Assembly (NCBI GenBank): GCA_049840595.1
Contig: JASGKO010000041.1
Coordinates: forward strand, 215,374-279,373
DNA from: JASGKO01 sp049840595
Lineage (GTDB): Bacteria > Verrucomicrobiota > Verrucomicrobiia > Chthoniobacterales > Chthoniobacteraceae
Reading direction: 5' to 3'
Length of the DNA: 64,000 bases
In this document: positions 46,666-56,481 of the stretch, in pieces
Layout: every line of letters starts with the position of its first letter
How positions within the stretch are numbered: the first letter of the stretch is position 1
Notes under the pieces: generated by a model
Databases searched by the model: none
What the model was told of the DNA's origin: nothing
What the model saw: the letters and a program-made list of their open reading frames with translations, nothing else
Position numbers and translations under genes: made by a program

Positions 46666-49171
46666 ATGCCTTTTCGTAATCTGCGCTGCCTGGCGCTTCC
46701 GGTAGTTTTCACTGCGATCTCCACCTTCTCGATTCAGGGCCTCTGGGCTGCTGATGACGAGGATTCCGATCCCAAGGTGCAGGCCCAGGAAGTCGAGCAG
46801 ATGCGCAGCCAGCCGGCCAATCTCGGGCTCGGCCTGCGCGACCTGGTTTCCCGGGCGGAACGGATCACCACCACGTCCTCGCCGACTGGCAAAGGGGAGC
46901 GCCCGGAAGTTCGGCGCGCGCTGCAAGATAACGATGTGGCCCAGGCGGACCGCAAGCATCGAGTGCTGGTGACGATTAATCTCGATGGGAGCAAGACGAC
47001 GACGGAAGTCCGCGCGGCGATTGAAGCGGCGGGTGGCACCGTCACCGCTGAACTGCCGTGGTATCGCAAGGGACTCGTCTCGGCCTGGGTGCCGCTGGAC
47101 AAGGTCAAGTCGATCGCGGGGGCCAAGGGCGTGCACAGCATGAAGGCCGCCCCACGCCGCGAGGCCCGCGTCGGCCTCACGACATCGCAGGGGGCCGTCA
47201 TCCACCACACCGACACCGTAAACTCCAGCGGCTACAAAGGAAAGAACGTGGTCGTCGGCGTCATTTCCGACAGCTACAACACGGATACCGCCGACGAAAA
47301 CGATCCCGGCTTCACACATGCAACTGATGACGTGCAGAGCGGCGATCTGCCAGGGTACGGGCAACAGCCAGTATCCGACGCCGGTCAAGGTAGTGGCGGA
47401 TGATACCGATCCCAACGACGCCCCCACGGACGAAGGCCGTGCCATGCTGCAGATTGTGCACGACCTGGCCCCGGCAGCCACCCTCGCCTTCTCCACCTGC
47501 GGCACGAGTTCGGCCGAGTTCGCCAGCAACATCGGGAATCTCTACAGCCAATCCGGCTGCCAGGTGATGTGCGACGATATCGGCTTCCCGGATGAGCCCA
47601 TGTTCTCCGACGGCCCGATCGCCCAGGCCATTGACCAGGTGCACAGCTCGGGAGTCACCTACTTCTCCGCCGCCGGGAACGATGGCAACTCCGGCTACAC
47701 GGCGACCTTTACGCCCGTGACCAAGGCCATCGGCAAAAACCGCGCCGCGGTCGGGGGCATCCAGCTTTCCACCATCCCACCCGGGGAAATGAACTACATC
47801 GCGGAGTGGCACAGCTTCGGCACCAACGGGAATGGCAAGCCGATCGTGGTGCAGAACATCCACACCACGGACAATACCCAGCTCATCTTCCAGTGGGACG
47901 ATCCCTTCGACGTCCTGCTGAACAACAACACCATGAACGGGGTGACCACGGACTACGACATCCTGGTCTTTAACGCGGCCGGGCAGTTCCTCGCCTCGCG
48001 CAGCGGGCTGGACGTCAATACCAGCAGCAACCCCAACAACTCCACCAACGAACCGCTGGAAATCCCGCCCCGCAATCTCGCGGCCAAGACCTCCTATAAA
48101 ATCTGCATCGTCCGCATGGCGGCCGGCAACGGCTCGGGCACCCACCCCGGCCACCCATTTGCGCTACCTCGCGAATGCTTACGACCCGATCACCGGCGAC
48201 TACATCACCACCAGTAATGCGACCAGCTACGGCCATCCTTGCGCAGCCGGGGCAATCGGCGTCGCGGCATACAATTACGACATCAGCCCCGACCCGACCG
48301 ATTCCTCGCACACCTTCACCCCCGCGATCGAATCGTATTCCTCGAATGGCCCGATCACGATCTACCTCGACAGCAGCGGCAATCGCCTGACCACGCCGGA
48401 AGTCCGTCTCCAGCCCGCTCTGTCCGCGGTAGACAATGTGGATACCACCTTTTTCCCGCCATCGCCTACGACCCCCAATCCGAATGACTACGACAGCGAT
48501 GGCTATCCCAACTTCGCCGGCACCAGCGCCGGCCGGCGCCGCACGCCGCCGCCGTCGCCGCCCTGTTGATCAACGCCGCCGCCGCCAACAGCCTGAGCAC
48601 ACCGACTCCGGCCCAGATCCTTTCGCTGCTCATCAACAATACCCAGGGCCAGATCGACCAGGACCCCGGCTACTGCGCGGGCACCGCCGGCCCGGTGACG
48701 GTCTCCGCCACGGGCGATAACCCGACTTCTCCGAAATTCTTCAAGATCGCCTTCAACGGCAATGCCGGGGAACAGCTGACCTCGCTGACGATCGATATGA
48801 GCACGGCCGGGCTGGTCTTCGATCCCACGAAGAAAAATGGCTACCCATTCACCGTGGGTGCCACCTCGGGCGGCAACGTGCCGAAAGTCGTGGGCACACC
48901 GGTTTACAGCACCGACAAATCCACCATCACCATCAGCTTCAAAAATTTTAATCCCGGCGACACGCTCTCCTTCGGCATCGACCGCGACGTGGCGACCACC
49001 AAGATGTATGGGAACGAAGCCGATTCGCTGGCGGGCTCGACCATCAGCGCGACGGTGAATGGCGTGATCTCCACCGGCGCCTTCGCCAATACTCTCTCCA
49101 ACGCCTACAACTTCAAGGCTGGCTATGGATTGATCGATGCCCAGGCCGCGATCAACGCGCTGTTGGACTAA
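46666..49171 (+). CDS. Second subtilase/sedolisin-like peptidase, three frame breaks
   Basis: A paralogue of the preceding gene, about 834 residues when repaired. The signal peptide starts at ATG 46666. The reading frame changes near 47352 (an extra G after LPG), near 48155 (after GTHPGH) and near 48537 (within the catalytic block, GTSAG then APHAAAVAALLINAA). Matching motifs are GVISDSYN, TDEGRAMLQIVHDLAP, YFSAAGNDGN and the final YGLIDAQAAINALLD. The same insert before the last helix is present. Three breaks in one gene, next to an intact copy, could mean decay, but other frame breaks in essential genes here make sequence error equally possible. Confidence 0.72.
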
Positions 49172-49181
49172 TCCAACCGAC

Positions 49182-49514
49182 CTAGCGTTGGAAAGGATCG
49201 CTGGCGACCAGCTCCCCGCAGTAAAGGCAGCGCGGACGGTGCTTGATGAGTGTGCGCTGGCAATGCGGGCACTTGCCCGGCGGTGAGGGGGCCTTGCGGC
49301 CATCCAGCGCCCCGTCGGCAAGATCAATCAAGGTGATCTGCTTGATCAATTCCTCATCCTGGTAGCCATGCTGTTCCTTGAGGATTTTCCAGAGCGCCTC
49401 GGTGATGAGCAGCAACCGCTCGATCTGCCCTTTCATCTCCTCGATGGAGGAGCCCACTTCCGGGGCTTTTGGGGAAGCGGGATCGGGCAACTGGCTACGG
49501 AGAGGAGTAAACAT
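49182..49514 (-). CDS. Small zinc-ribbon protein
   Basis: A 110-residue protein. The N-terminal 75 residues are helical (IEEMKGQIERLLLITEALWK looks like a coiled segment). The C-terminus carries CPHCQRT and CLYCGE, two CxxC knuckles 14 residues apart that would bind one zinc. No family name is recognised. It is convergent with the protease gene and 29 bases upstream of the O-methyltransferase stop in minus-strand order after that gene, so it may share its transcript. Confidence 0.6.
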   Translation of the reverse strand: MFTPLRSQLPDPASPKAPEVGSSIEEMKGQIERLLLITEALWKILKEQHGYQDEELIKQITLIDLADGALDGRKAPSPPGKCPHCQRTLIKHRPRCLYCGELVASDPFQR

Positions 49515-49543
49515 AATGCGGGAGGCCAGGGATCATTATTTGC

Positions 49544-50191
49544 CTAGAGCTTCCGGCAGACGTGGATGCCATCGCCCACCGGGAGCAGCACGCTCTGGAT
49601 GCGGGGGTCGCTGGCGAGTTTGCGATTGAGCCGGTCGATGGCGATGGGGTTTTCCTCGACGGGATTCAGCACACTCCCGTGGTAGAGCATGTTGTCAAAA
49701 ATGATCAGGCCATTTTGGCGCAGGCGGGGCAGCACCAGTTCGTAGTAATGGTCGTAGCTGGGCTTGTCGGCGTCGATGAAGGCGAGGTCGATTTCCAGGC
49801 CATTGGCGAGCGCAGGCAGCGTCTCCACCGCCGGGCCGAGCGTGAGCGTGATGCGGTGCGCAAGCCCGGCCTGCTGCCAGTAACGGCGCCCGATGGAGGT
49901 CCACTCCTCGCTCACGTCGAAGCACCAGAGGTGACCACCCGCCGGAAGTCCCCGCGCAATGCAGGTGGCGCTGTAGCCGGTGAAGGTGCCCACCTCCACC
50001 ACATGCTTCGCCCCCAGAGCTGCCACCAGGAGCGTGAGCAACGTGCCCTGCTCCCGCCCGATGAGCATGCCGCTCACCTCGCCCAGCGTCTCGGTCTCCT
50101 GGCGCAACTGCTCCAGGAGTGCATCGGGATCGGGCGAACGGCGGGCAACAAGATAATCCTGCAATTCGTCGGTGAGTGGCGTGTATTTCAT
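49544..50191 (-). CDS. Class I SAM-dependent O-methyltransferase
   Basis: A 215-residue enzyme of the caffeoyl-CoA O-methyltransferase-like family (Methyltransf_3). The SAM site is VVEVGTFTGYSATCIARGL, metal and SAM residues appear in AFIDADKPSYDHYYELVLP, and IIFDNMLYHGSV holds the next metal-binding Asp-Asn. The ATG 50191 start (MKYTPLTDELQDYL) gives the usual length; a longer frame upstream overlaps the divergent GDPD gene and is not conserved. The natural substrate, probably a catechol-like compound, is not known. Confidence 0.88.
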   Translation of the reverse strand: MKYTPLTDELQDYLVARRSPDPDALLEQLRQETETLGEVSGMLIGREQGTLLTLLVAALGAKHVVEVGTFTGYSATCIARGLPAGGHLWCFDVSEEWTSIGRRYWQQAGLAHRITLTLGPAVETLPALANGLEIDLAFIDADKPSYDHYYELVLPRLRQNGLIIFDNMLYHGSVLNPVEENPIAIDRLNRKLASDPRIQSVLLPVGDGIHVCRKL

Positions 50192-50350
50192 ACGAAAATG
50201 GCTTGGAAAACGCGGGGAAATCGCTCCGGACGCGTGGCCAAAAGTCGCTGCGCTGGGAATGAAAGCAAAGCGAATTATCGGAAATTCGGTGTGCTTGGGG
50301 GCGATCGATTTTTCATGTTCCGAAAGCGTGGACTGGCGTAGGGTGGGCGC

Positions 50351-51040
50351 GTGAAATCGGAGCACCCTTTTCTCATCATCGGACACCGCGGAGCCCGTGG
50401 GCTGGAGCCGGAAAATACCCTGCGGGGAATCCGCCGGGCGCTGGAGCTGGGCGTCGGTGCGATCGAGATCGATGTGCAGCTCGTGGAGGGGGAGTTGGTG
50501 GTGATCCACGACGCAACCTTGAACCGGACGACCAATGGGCGGGGGCGGGTCGCTCGAAAAAAATTCGCCGCGCTGCGCCTGCTGGACGCGGGCCAGGGCG
50601 AGAAGATCCCCACGCTGGCCGAGGTCTTCGACACGGTAAACCGGCGCGCGCTCATCAATGTGGAGTTGAAGGGCCGCAAGACGGCGAAGCCGGTGGCCGC
50701 CTTGATCGAGCAGTATGTGGCCAGGCACGGCTGGCAGTATGAGGACTTCGTCGTCTCCTCCTTCCGTCGTCCCGAGTTGAAAGCGCTGGCCGGAGGCAGC
50801 ATCCCCCTCGCGGTTTTGTTCGCCCGCCGCGCGCGGGGCTTCGCCAGACTGGCCGCCGGGCTCGGCGCGATGGCGATCAATCCCTCGCTGCGCTTTGTGA
50901 CCGAAAAGCTCGTGAAAAAAGCGCACGCCAGCGGGCTCAAGGTTTACGTGTACACCGTCAATGCGCGGGAGGAGATCGAGCGCTTGAAAGCCTGGGGCGT
51001 GGATGGTGTGTTCACGGATTATCCACCGGCAGGGAAGTAA
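50351..51040 (+). CDS. Glycerophosphodiester phosphodiesterase
   Basis: A 229-residue GDPD-family enzyme that hydrolyses deacylated phospholipids to glycerol 3-phosphate and an alcohol. IIGHRGARGLEPENTLRG holds the catalytic His and metal ligands, and EIDVQLVEGELVVIHDATLNRTTNG holds the second His and acidic residues. YVYTVNAREEIERLKAWGVDGVFTDYP (positions about 200-226) is the usual end. GTG 50351 starts the conserved region. There is no signal peptide, so it resembles the cytoplasmic UgpQ type. Confidence 0.9.
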   Translation: MKSEHPFLIIGHRGARGLEPENTLRGIRRALELGVGAIEIDVQLVEGELVVIHDATLNRTTNGRGRVARKKFAALRLLDAGQGEKIPTLAEVFDTVNRRALINVELKGRKTAKPVAALIEQYVARHGWQYEDFVVSSFRRPELKALAGGSIPLAVLFARRARGFARLAAGLGAMAINPSLRFVTEKLVKKAHASGLKVYVYTVNAREEIERLKAWGVDGVFTDYPPAGK

Positions 51041-51087
51041 CCGACGGGCGTTCCGACGATTGACCGGGGAGCCATATTTATGTATTT

Positions 51088-51339
51088 ATGGCTGAGATGA
51101 AGACGACGATCGATCTGCCCGACGATATTCTGCGTCGGGCCAAAGTTACGGCCATCCAACGCAATATCACGTTGAAGGAGCTGGTCATTCAAGGACTGGA
51201 ACTGGCCAGCCGCCAGAGCGGTCATGACCGCGAAAAGCAACGCCAGGCCCGGGCGACCAAGCTAATCGCTGCTCTGGCAAAAGGACGTAACACAAAGACC
51301 ATCGGCAGGTTCAACCGGGAAGAAATTTACGACCGATAG
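51088..51339 (+). CDS. VapB-like ribbon-helix-helix antitoxin
   Basis: An 83-residue protein beginning MAEMKTTIDLPDDILRRAKV, a ribbon-helix-helix DNA-binding start. It should neutralise the PIN toxin encoded 12 bases downstream and repress their shared promoter. The C-terminus (KGRNTKTIGRFNREEIYDR) would be the toxin-binding tail. It is the first gene of a five-gene run reaching 52965 with gaps of at most 12 bases. Confidence 0.85.
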   Translation: MAEMKTTIDLPDDILRRAKVTAIQRNITLKELVIQGLELASRQSGHDREKQRQARATKLIAALAKGRNTKTIGRFNREEIYDR

Positions 51340-51351
51340 CTCTGGAGAGAG

Positions 51352-51762
51352 ATGGTTTTCTTCGATACCAATATCTTTGTTTACGCAGTCAGTGGTGCCA
51401 AAGGAGACCGGGAGCGACACGAAGCGGCCTTGCAGTTGATTGCAGAAACAGACTTCGGCCTGTCCGTCCAAGTGATTCAGGAATTTATGGACGTGACGCT
51501 TCGCAAAAAGCAACTGGGACTTACCGTGGAGGAAATCGCCGAGATGGTGAATCTAATGGCGGCTTATCCCGTGGTGGAAACCTCGCTGGGGCTTGCGCAC
51601 CGGGCTTTTGAGTTGAAAAGCCATTTTGACATCCGCTATTGGGACGCCGCAATCATTGCTGCCGCCGAGGAGTTGGGATGCGACATCCTGCTTTCGGAAG
51701 ACCTCAACCATGGGCAGGAATATGGAGCGATCCGAGTGGTAAACCCGTTTCGGAAAAAGTGA
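51352..51762 (+). CDS. VapC-like PIN-domain toxin
   Basis: A 136-residue PIN-domain ribonuclease toxin. The acidic active-site residues are in place: Asp5 (VFFDTN), Glu44 (QVIQEF), Asp98 (YWDAAI) and Asp117 (LLSEDL). In known members such enzymes cleave tRNA or rRNA and stop growth until bound by VapB. The start ATG 51352 follows GGAGAG. Its stop shares the sequence GTGA with the start of the DUF488 gene, a 4-base overlap. Confidence 0.88.
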   Translation: MVFFDTNIFVYAVSGAKGDRERHEAALQLIAETDFGLSVQVIQEFMDVTLRKKQLGLTVEEIAEMVNLMAAYPVVETSLGLAHRAFELKSHFDIRYWDAAIIAAAEELGCDILLSEDLNHGQEYGAIRVVNPFRKK

Positions 51763-52457
51763 CGATCCCGGAGGCCAGCCAGGTCTTTACCATCGGCCAT
51801 TCCAATCACCAGCCGGAGGTGTTTCTGGAGTTACTCCAGCGGCATCGGGTGGAGGCGGTGGCCGATGTCAGGTCCGCTCCGTTCAGCCGGTTCAATCCGC
51901 AGTTCAATCGCGAGCGAATCGAAGCCTTTTTGAAAGAGCATGGCCTGCACTACGTCTTTCTTGGCGACGAGCTGGGGGCGCGCACGAAGGACCGCACCTG
52001 CTATGTGCGCGGGCGCGTGCAATATGGGCGCCTGGCGCAAACGGCCCTGTTCACCGAGGGGTTGAACCGCGTCCTGCAGGGTGCCCGGCACTATCGGATC
52101 GCTTTGATGTGCGCGGAGAAAGAGCCGCTGGAATGCCATCGCACGCTCCTGGTCGCCAAGGCGCTGGTGACTCACGGAATGCCGGTGACCCACATCCATG
52201 CCGACGGCCACCTGGAAACCTATCGCGAAGGACTGGAGCGCCTGCTGGAAATCACCGGCATCGCCAGGGGCGACCTCTTCCGCTCGCACGAGGAACTGCT
52301 GGAGGAAGCGCTGAAAAGACGCGAGCAGGAAGTCGCGTATGTGGATGAGGCGCTGGTGGAAGGAATTACTCCCGAGGCCCGAAAACCCGGCGATTATAAT
52401 GTCGGTCAAAATCCCCCCTTGCTGGTAAAGCCCGTCATTAGTAAGTTCTCGGTGTGA
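51759..52457 (+). CDS. DUF488 family protein
   Basis: A 232-residue protein of the DUF488 family, whose function is not established. Family blocks are FTIGHSNHQPEVFLELL, VADVRSAPFSRFNPQFN and LMCAEKEPLECHRTLLVAKAL. The last has a conserved Cys and a CHR triplet that could be catalytic. The C-terminal 60 residues are acidic and helical. The GTG 51759 start overlaps the vapC stop, and its own stop overlaps the next antitoxin start, so it is translated as part of the toxin-antitoxin operon. A longer frame upstream lies inside vapC and is rejected. Confidence 0.85.
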   Translation: MTIPEASQVFTIGHSNHQPEVFLELLQRHRVEAVADVRSAPFSRFNPQFNRERIEAFLKEHGLHYVFLGDELGARTKDRTCYVRGRVQYGRLAQTALFTEGLNRVLQGARHYRIALMCAEKEPLECHRTLLVAKALVTHGMPVTHIHADGHLETYREGLERLLEITGIARGDLFRSHEELLEEALKRREQEVAYVDEALVEGITPEARKPGDYNVGQNPPLLVKPVISKFSV

Positions 52458-52669
52458 GCATTGCCGAACTACGCAAGTTGCCGTCGGACGAGAAACTTCG
52501 GATCATCGAGATTCTGTGGGGTGACTTGGCGGCAGACGAGGCTGATTTCCAAAGCCCGGCCTGGCATGAGAACGAGCTGCGAAAGACGGAGTCCGAGCTG
52601 GCGGCGGGTCGGGTCGAGGTTCTGGATTGGGAAGAAGCCAAAAAGCAGTTACGTAGTCAGTTCGAATGA
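52454..52669 (+). CDS. Addiction-module antitoxin (TIGR02574-like)
   Basis: A 71-residue protein: IAELRKLPSDEKLRIIEILW, then WHENELRKTESELAAGR and VLDWEEAKKQLR. This is the pattern of the putative addiction module component family that pairs with RelE/ParE toxins. GTG 52454 overlaps the DUF488 stop by 4 bases, and the toxin start overlaps this stop by 4 (ATGA). It probably binds and blocks the following toxin. Confidence 0.85.
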   Translation: MSIAELRKLPSDEKLRIIEILWGDLAADEADFQSPAWHENELRKTESELAAGRVEVLDWEEAKKQLRSQFE

Positions 52670-52965
52670 AGGTGCGCATCCTCCGCTCGGCATTGGAGGA
52701 TCTTGCCGCCGGACGCCGATTTTACGAAAAGAAATCAGCATGGCTGGGCGGTTATTTTTTCGACAGCATTTTCTCGGATATTGATTCACTCGCTTTATAC
52801 GCTGGGATCCATCGCGTTGAATTTGGCTATCATCGGTTTCTTGCCCGCCGATTTCCTTTCGCAATCTACTATCGAATAGTGGCGGGGGAAGCAGTCGTAT
52901 ATCGAGTCCTTGATTGCCGAAGAGATCCAAACTGGCTCCGAAGACAAATTGAGAAAACCGAATAA
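52666..52965 (+). CDS. RelE/ParE-family toxin
   Basis: A 99-residue toxin of the ParE/RelE superfamily. MKVRILRSALEDLAAGRRFYE is the N-terminal strand-helix. GYHRFLARRFPFAIYYRI and VYRVLDCRRDPNWLRRQ are the C-terminal sheet typical of ParE with TIGR02574-type partners. The target, gyrase or ribosome-bound mRNA, cannot be told from sequence. It ends the five-gene run starting at 51088. Confidence 0.85.
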   Translation: MKVRILRSALEDLAAGRRFYEKKSAWLGGYFFDSIFSDIDSLALYAGIHRVEFGYHRFLARRFPFAIYYRIVAGEAVVYRVLDCRRDPNWLRRQIEKTE

Positions 52966-53063
52966 ACGCAAAGGTCGGAAAGCGGAGGAGACAGGGAAGC
53001 GATGAATGCAGAACAAACCAAGGATTGAAACGCACCTTCGGCGCTGACTAAGTTTTTAACTCC

Positions 53064-53396
53064 ATGAATAAACCTGCCTGCCCGATGTGTGAAATGAATG
53101 AAGTGCTGGAATTTCCGAAGCACTGGGAATGCGCCACGTGTGGGCATGAATGGGAGCGCGAGGCGGCGGCGGAAGCGGGCGACGGGCCACGCCTCGTGAA
53201 AGATGCACATGGGAATGTCCTCCAGGACGGCGACTGCGTGATCCTGATCAAGGACCTGAAACTCGGCGGCAGCCAGGTGCTCAAAGGTGGCGCAAAATCC
53301 AAGCCGATCCGGCTGGTGGATGGTGATCACGAGATCGACTGCAAGGTGGACGGCATCGCCGTGGGATTGAAGGCGTGCTTTGTGAAAAAGGCCTGA
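53064..53396 (+). CDS. PhnA/YjdM-like zinc-ribbon protein
   Basis: A 110-residue protein of the PhnA (YjdM) family. The N-terminal zinc ribbon has CPMCEMNEVLEFPKHWECATCGHEW with four Cys. The C-terminal beta domain has VKDAHGNVLQDGDCVILIKDLKLGG and ends GLKACFVKKA. Although once named for alkylphosphonate use, the family's role is not settled. It sits between two toxin-antitoxin modules but has its own 98-base upstream space. Confidence 0.9.
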   Translation: MNKPACPMCEMNEVLEFPKHWECATCGHEWEREAAAEAGDGPRLVKDAHGNVLQDGDCVILIKDLKLGGSQVLKGGAKSKPIRLVDGDHEIDCKVDGIAVGLKACFVKKA

Positions 53397-53420
53397 GATT
53401 TCATTGCCCGAAGGGGCTTA

Positions 53421-53447
53421 TCATTGATGTAAAATTGACATCAATGA
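53421..53447 (+). promoter_or_regulatory. Probable antitoxin operator
   Basis: A perfect inverted repeat with 10-bp arms (TCATTGATGT and ACATCAATGA, seven bases between) lies 23 bases before the ATG of the second vapB gene, in an AT-rich patch. Ribbon-helix-helix antitoxins bind such sites to repress their own operon; binding here is inferred. Confidence 0.65.
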
Positions 53448-53470
53448 TATCATGACGTTAATTCAACATC

Positions 53471-53725
53471 ATGGTTCGCACCCAAATTCAATTACCGGAC
53501 GAGCTTTATCACCGAGCCAAAGCATTTTCCGAGGATCGGGAGTTATCGCTGGCGGAAATGACCAGGCGTGGCTTGGAGCTTTTTTTGGAACGGTTCCCCG
53601 ATTCCCCGCCACCCCGAAAAAAATGGGTCCTGCCAAAAGTGAATGGCGGCAGCGTGAAGGTGCCGTTGGAACGTCTGAAAGACCTGGCGGATGATGACGA
53701 AACCCTGCGCGGCAGCCGGAAATGA
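53471..53725 (+). CDS. VapB-like ribbon-helix-helix antitoxin (second)
   Basis: An 84-residue protein with the N-terminal ribbon-helix-helix (RTQIQLPDELYHRAKAFSED and LSLAEMTRRGLELFLERFP) and a Pro-rich linker before the toxin-binding tail. It overlaps the downstream PIN toxin gene by 4 bases (ATGA). The palindrome at 53421-53447 is its likely operator. It differs clearly in sequence from the antitoxin at 51088, so this is not a simple duplication. Confidence 0.85.
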   Translation: MVRTQIQLPDELYHRAKAFSEDRELSLAEMTRRGLELFLERFPDSPPPRKKWVLPKVNGGSVKVPLERLKDLADDDETLRGSRK

Positions 53726-54162
53726 TTTCGATCGATACAAACGTCTTATTCGCGGCGCTGGTAACGAGTAATGCCCAGCACGAGCACGCGGTGAGCTTTC
53801 TGGATACGCTGGCCGATGAAGAGGTCGCGATTTCCGAACTGGTGCTACTGGAGCTTTACAACCTGCTTAGAAATCCGACGGTTTTGACCAAGCCTCTTAC
53901 CGCATCGGCTGCGGTGGATGTCTGCGAAGCCTTTCGGCAGCATCCGCGCTGGCAATTGCTTGGATTTCCACCGGATAGCCGAATTTTTCACGAAGCGTTC
54001 TGGCCGAGACTACGGGAAAAGAATTTCGCCCGCCGACGTTCCTACAACTGGCGTTTGACGCTCAGCCTGCTGCGGCAGGGAGTCACCGAATTCGCCACCG
54101 TGAATATCAAGGATTTCGATGGCTTGGGTTTTGCCCGGGTATGGAACCCGTTGGGTCAATAA
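53722..54162 (+). CDS. VapC-like PIN-domain toxin (second)
   Basis: A 146-residue PIN protein with Asp5 (SIDTNVLF), Glu44 (LVLLELYN) and Asp131 (NIKDFDGLGF). At the place where PIN toxins of this kind usually carry the third catalytic Asp (in a D-x-R-L context), this one has Asn109 (SYNWRLTLSLL). If that alignment is right, activity may be lowered. GVTEFATVNIKDF and the WNPL end are typical of the subgroup. It is co-translated with the antitoxin gene. Confidence 0.85.
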   Translation: MISIDTNVLFAALVTSNAQHEHAVSFLDTLADEEVAISELVLLELYNLLRNPTVLTKPLTASAAVDVCEAFRQHPRWQLLGFPPDSRIFHEAFWPRLREKNFARRRSYNWRLTLSLLRQGVTEFATVNIKDFDGLGFARVWNPLGQ

Positions 54163-54184
54163 ATTAACGGATAAAGGGATTTGA

Positions 54185-54445
54185 ATGAGACCGCCGATTT
54201 GTCACTTTTGCCAGAAATATGGCGATCCCCAGACGGGGCTGGTGGGCTTTGCGGATTACCGGGCGCTGGAACCTGGAATAGTCGGGCATCCGCATGGACT
54301 GGAATGGTTTTGCTCCGAGCACTTCGTCGAGGCGGAGTCGTTGCGTCACCTGCCGATTGAAGAAGCCATGCGACGAATGCAGGCGCGGCGCACCAGTTGG
54401 TGGAAACGGGGCTGGCGCCGACTTTTCGCGAAGGGCGACCGCTGA
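54185..54445 (+). CDS. Small Cys/His protein of unknown function
   Basis: An 86-residue protein. It starts MRPPICHFCQKYGDPQTGLV and has WFCSEHFVEAESL further on, so CxxC and CxxH pairs could bind zinc. The C-terminus is strongly basic (RRTSWWKRGWRRLFAKGDR). No family is recognised. It begins 22 bases after the vapC stop on the same strand and converges with the macB permease gene. Confidence 0.55.
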   Translation: MRPPICHFCQKYGDPQTGLVGFADYRALEPGIVGHPHGLEWFCSEHFVEAESLRHLPIEEAMRRMQARRTSWWKRGWRRLFAKGDR

Positions 54446-54449
54446 GCGT

Positions 54450-55667
<1,218 letters not shown>

Positions 55668-55683
55668 GGCGGAAAGTAAAGAA

Positions 55684-56445
55684 TCAGTGGCCGAGGTTCA
55701 TGGCCTGGTGGGCGGTGTCCAGCTTGCGCAACTCGTCGCTGGCGATGAACCGGTTTTCCACCGCGCGATCGGTGACGACCAGGCCGTCGCGCACGATGAT
55801 GTTGCGCTTGGCGTAGCTGGCGATATCGAGCTCGTGCGTGACCATGATCACGGTGATGCCCGATTCGTTGAGCTTCTGAAAAACTTCCATGATCTCGATG
55901 CTGGTCCGCGTATCGAGGTTGCCGGTCGCTTCGTCGGCCATGATGATCTCGGGATCGTTGATGAGCGAGCGGGCAATCGCCACGCGCTGCTGCTGGCCGC
56001 CGGAAAGCTGGCTGGGATGGTGGTCGGCGCGCTTGGAAAGGCCGACAATATCGAGCGCGGCCAGGGCCTTCCTGCGCATCTCGGAGGAGCTGATGCTCTT
56101 GCGCCCGTAGAGCAATGGGAGCTCCACATTCTCCAGCGCGGTGGTGCGCGAGAGCAGGTTGAAGCTCTGGAAAACGAAACCGATCTTGCGATTGCGAATA
56201 TCCGCCCGCTGGTTCTTGTCCATCTGCGAGACATCCTCGCCATCGAGCAAATAGCGGCCCGCCGTGGGGCGATCCAGGCACCCGAGCAAATTCATGAGCG
56301 TGGACTTGCCGGAGCCGGAAGCCCCCATGATCGCAACGAACTCGCCCTTGTGCATTTCCAGCGAAATGCCGCGTACGGCCCGCACCTCCACGTCACCGCT
56401 GTGGTAGGTCTTTTCGATCTTTTGAAGTTGGACGCTGACGCCCAT
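55684..56445 (-). CDS. MacB-type ABC ATPase subunit
   Basis: A 253-residue ATPase of the LolD/MacB class: IMGASGSGKSTLMNLLGCLD (Walker A), LSGGQQQRVAIARSL (signature), IIMADEATGNLDTRTSIEIM (Walker B with the class-specific TGNLD) and VTHELDI (H-loop). In E. coli MacB this domain is fused to the permease; here it is a separate gene 16 bases upstream of the permease gene. It energises the pump from the cytoplasm. Confidence 0.93.
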   Translation of the reverse strand: MGVSVQLQKIEKTYHSGDVEVRAVRGISLEMHKGEFVAIMGASGSGKSTLMNLLGCLDRPTAGRYLLDGEDVSQMDKNQRADIRNRKIGFVFQSFNLLSRTTALENVELPLLYGRKSISSSEMRRKALAALDIVGLSKRADHHPSQLSGGQQQRVAIARSLINDPEIIMADEATGNLDTRTSIEIMEVFQKLNESGITVIMVTHELDIASYAKRNIIVRDGLVVTDRAVENRFIASDELRKLDTAHQAMNLGH

Positions 56446-56481
56446 GGAGCAGGAATTGGGAGTTAGGATTGGAGATTAAAA

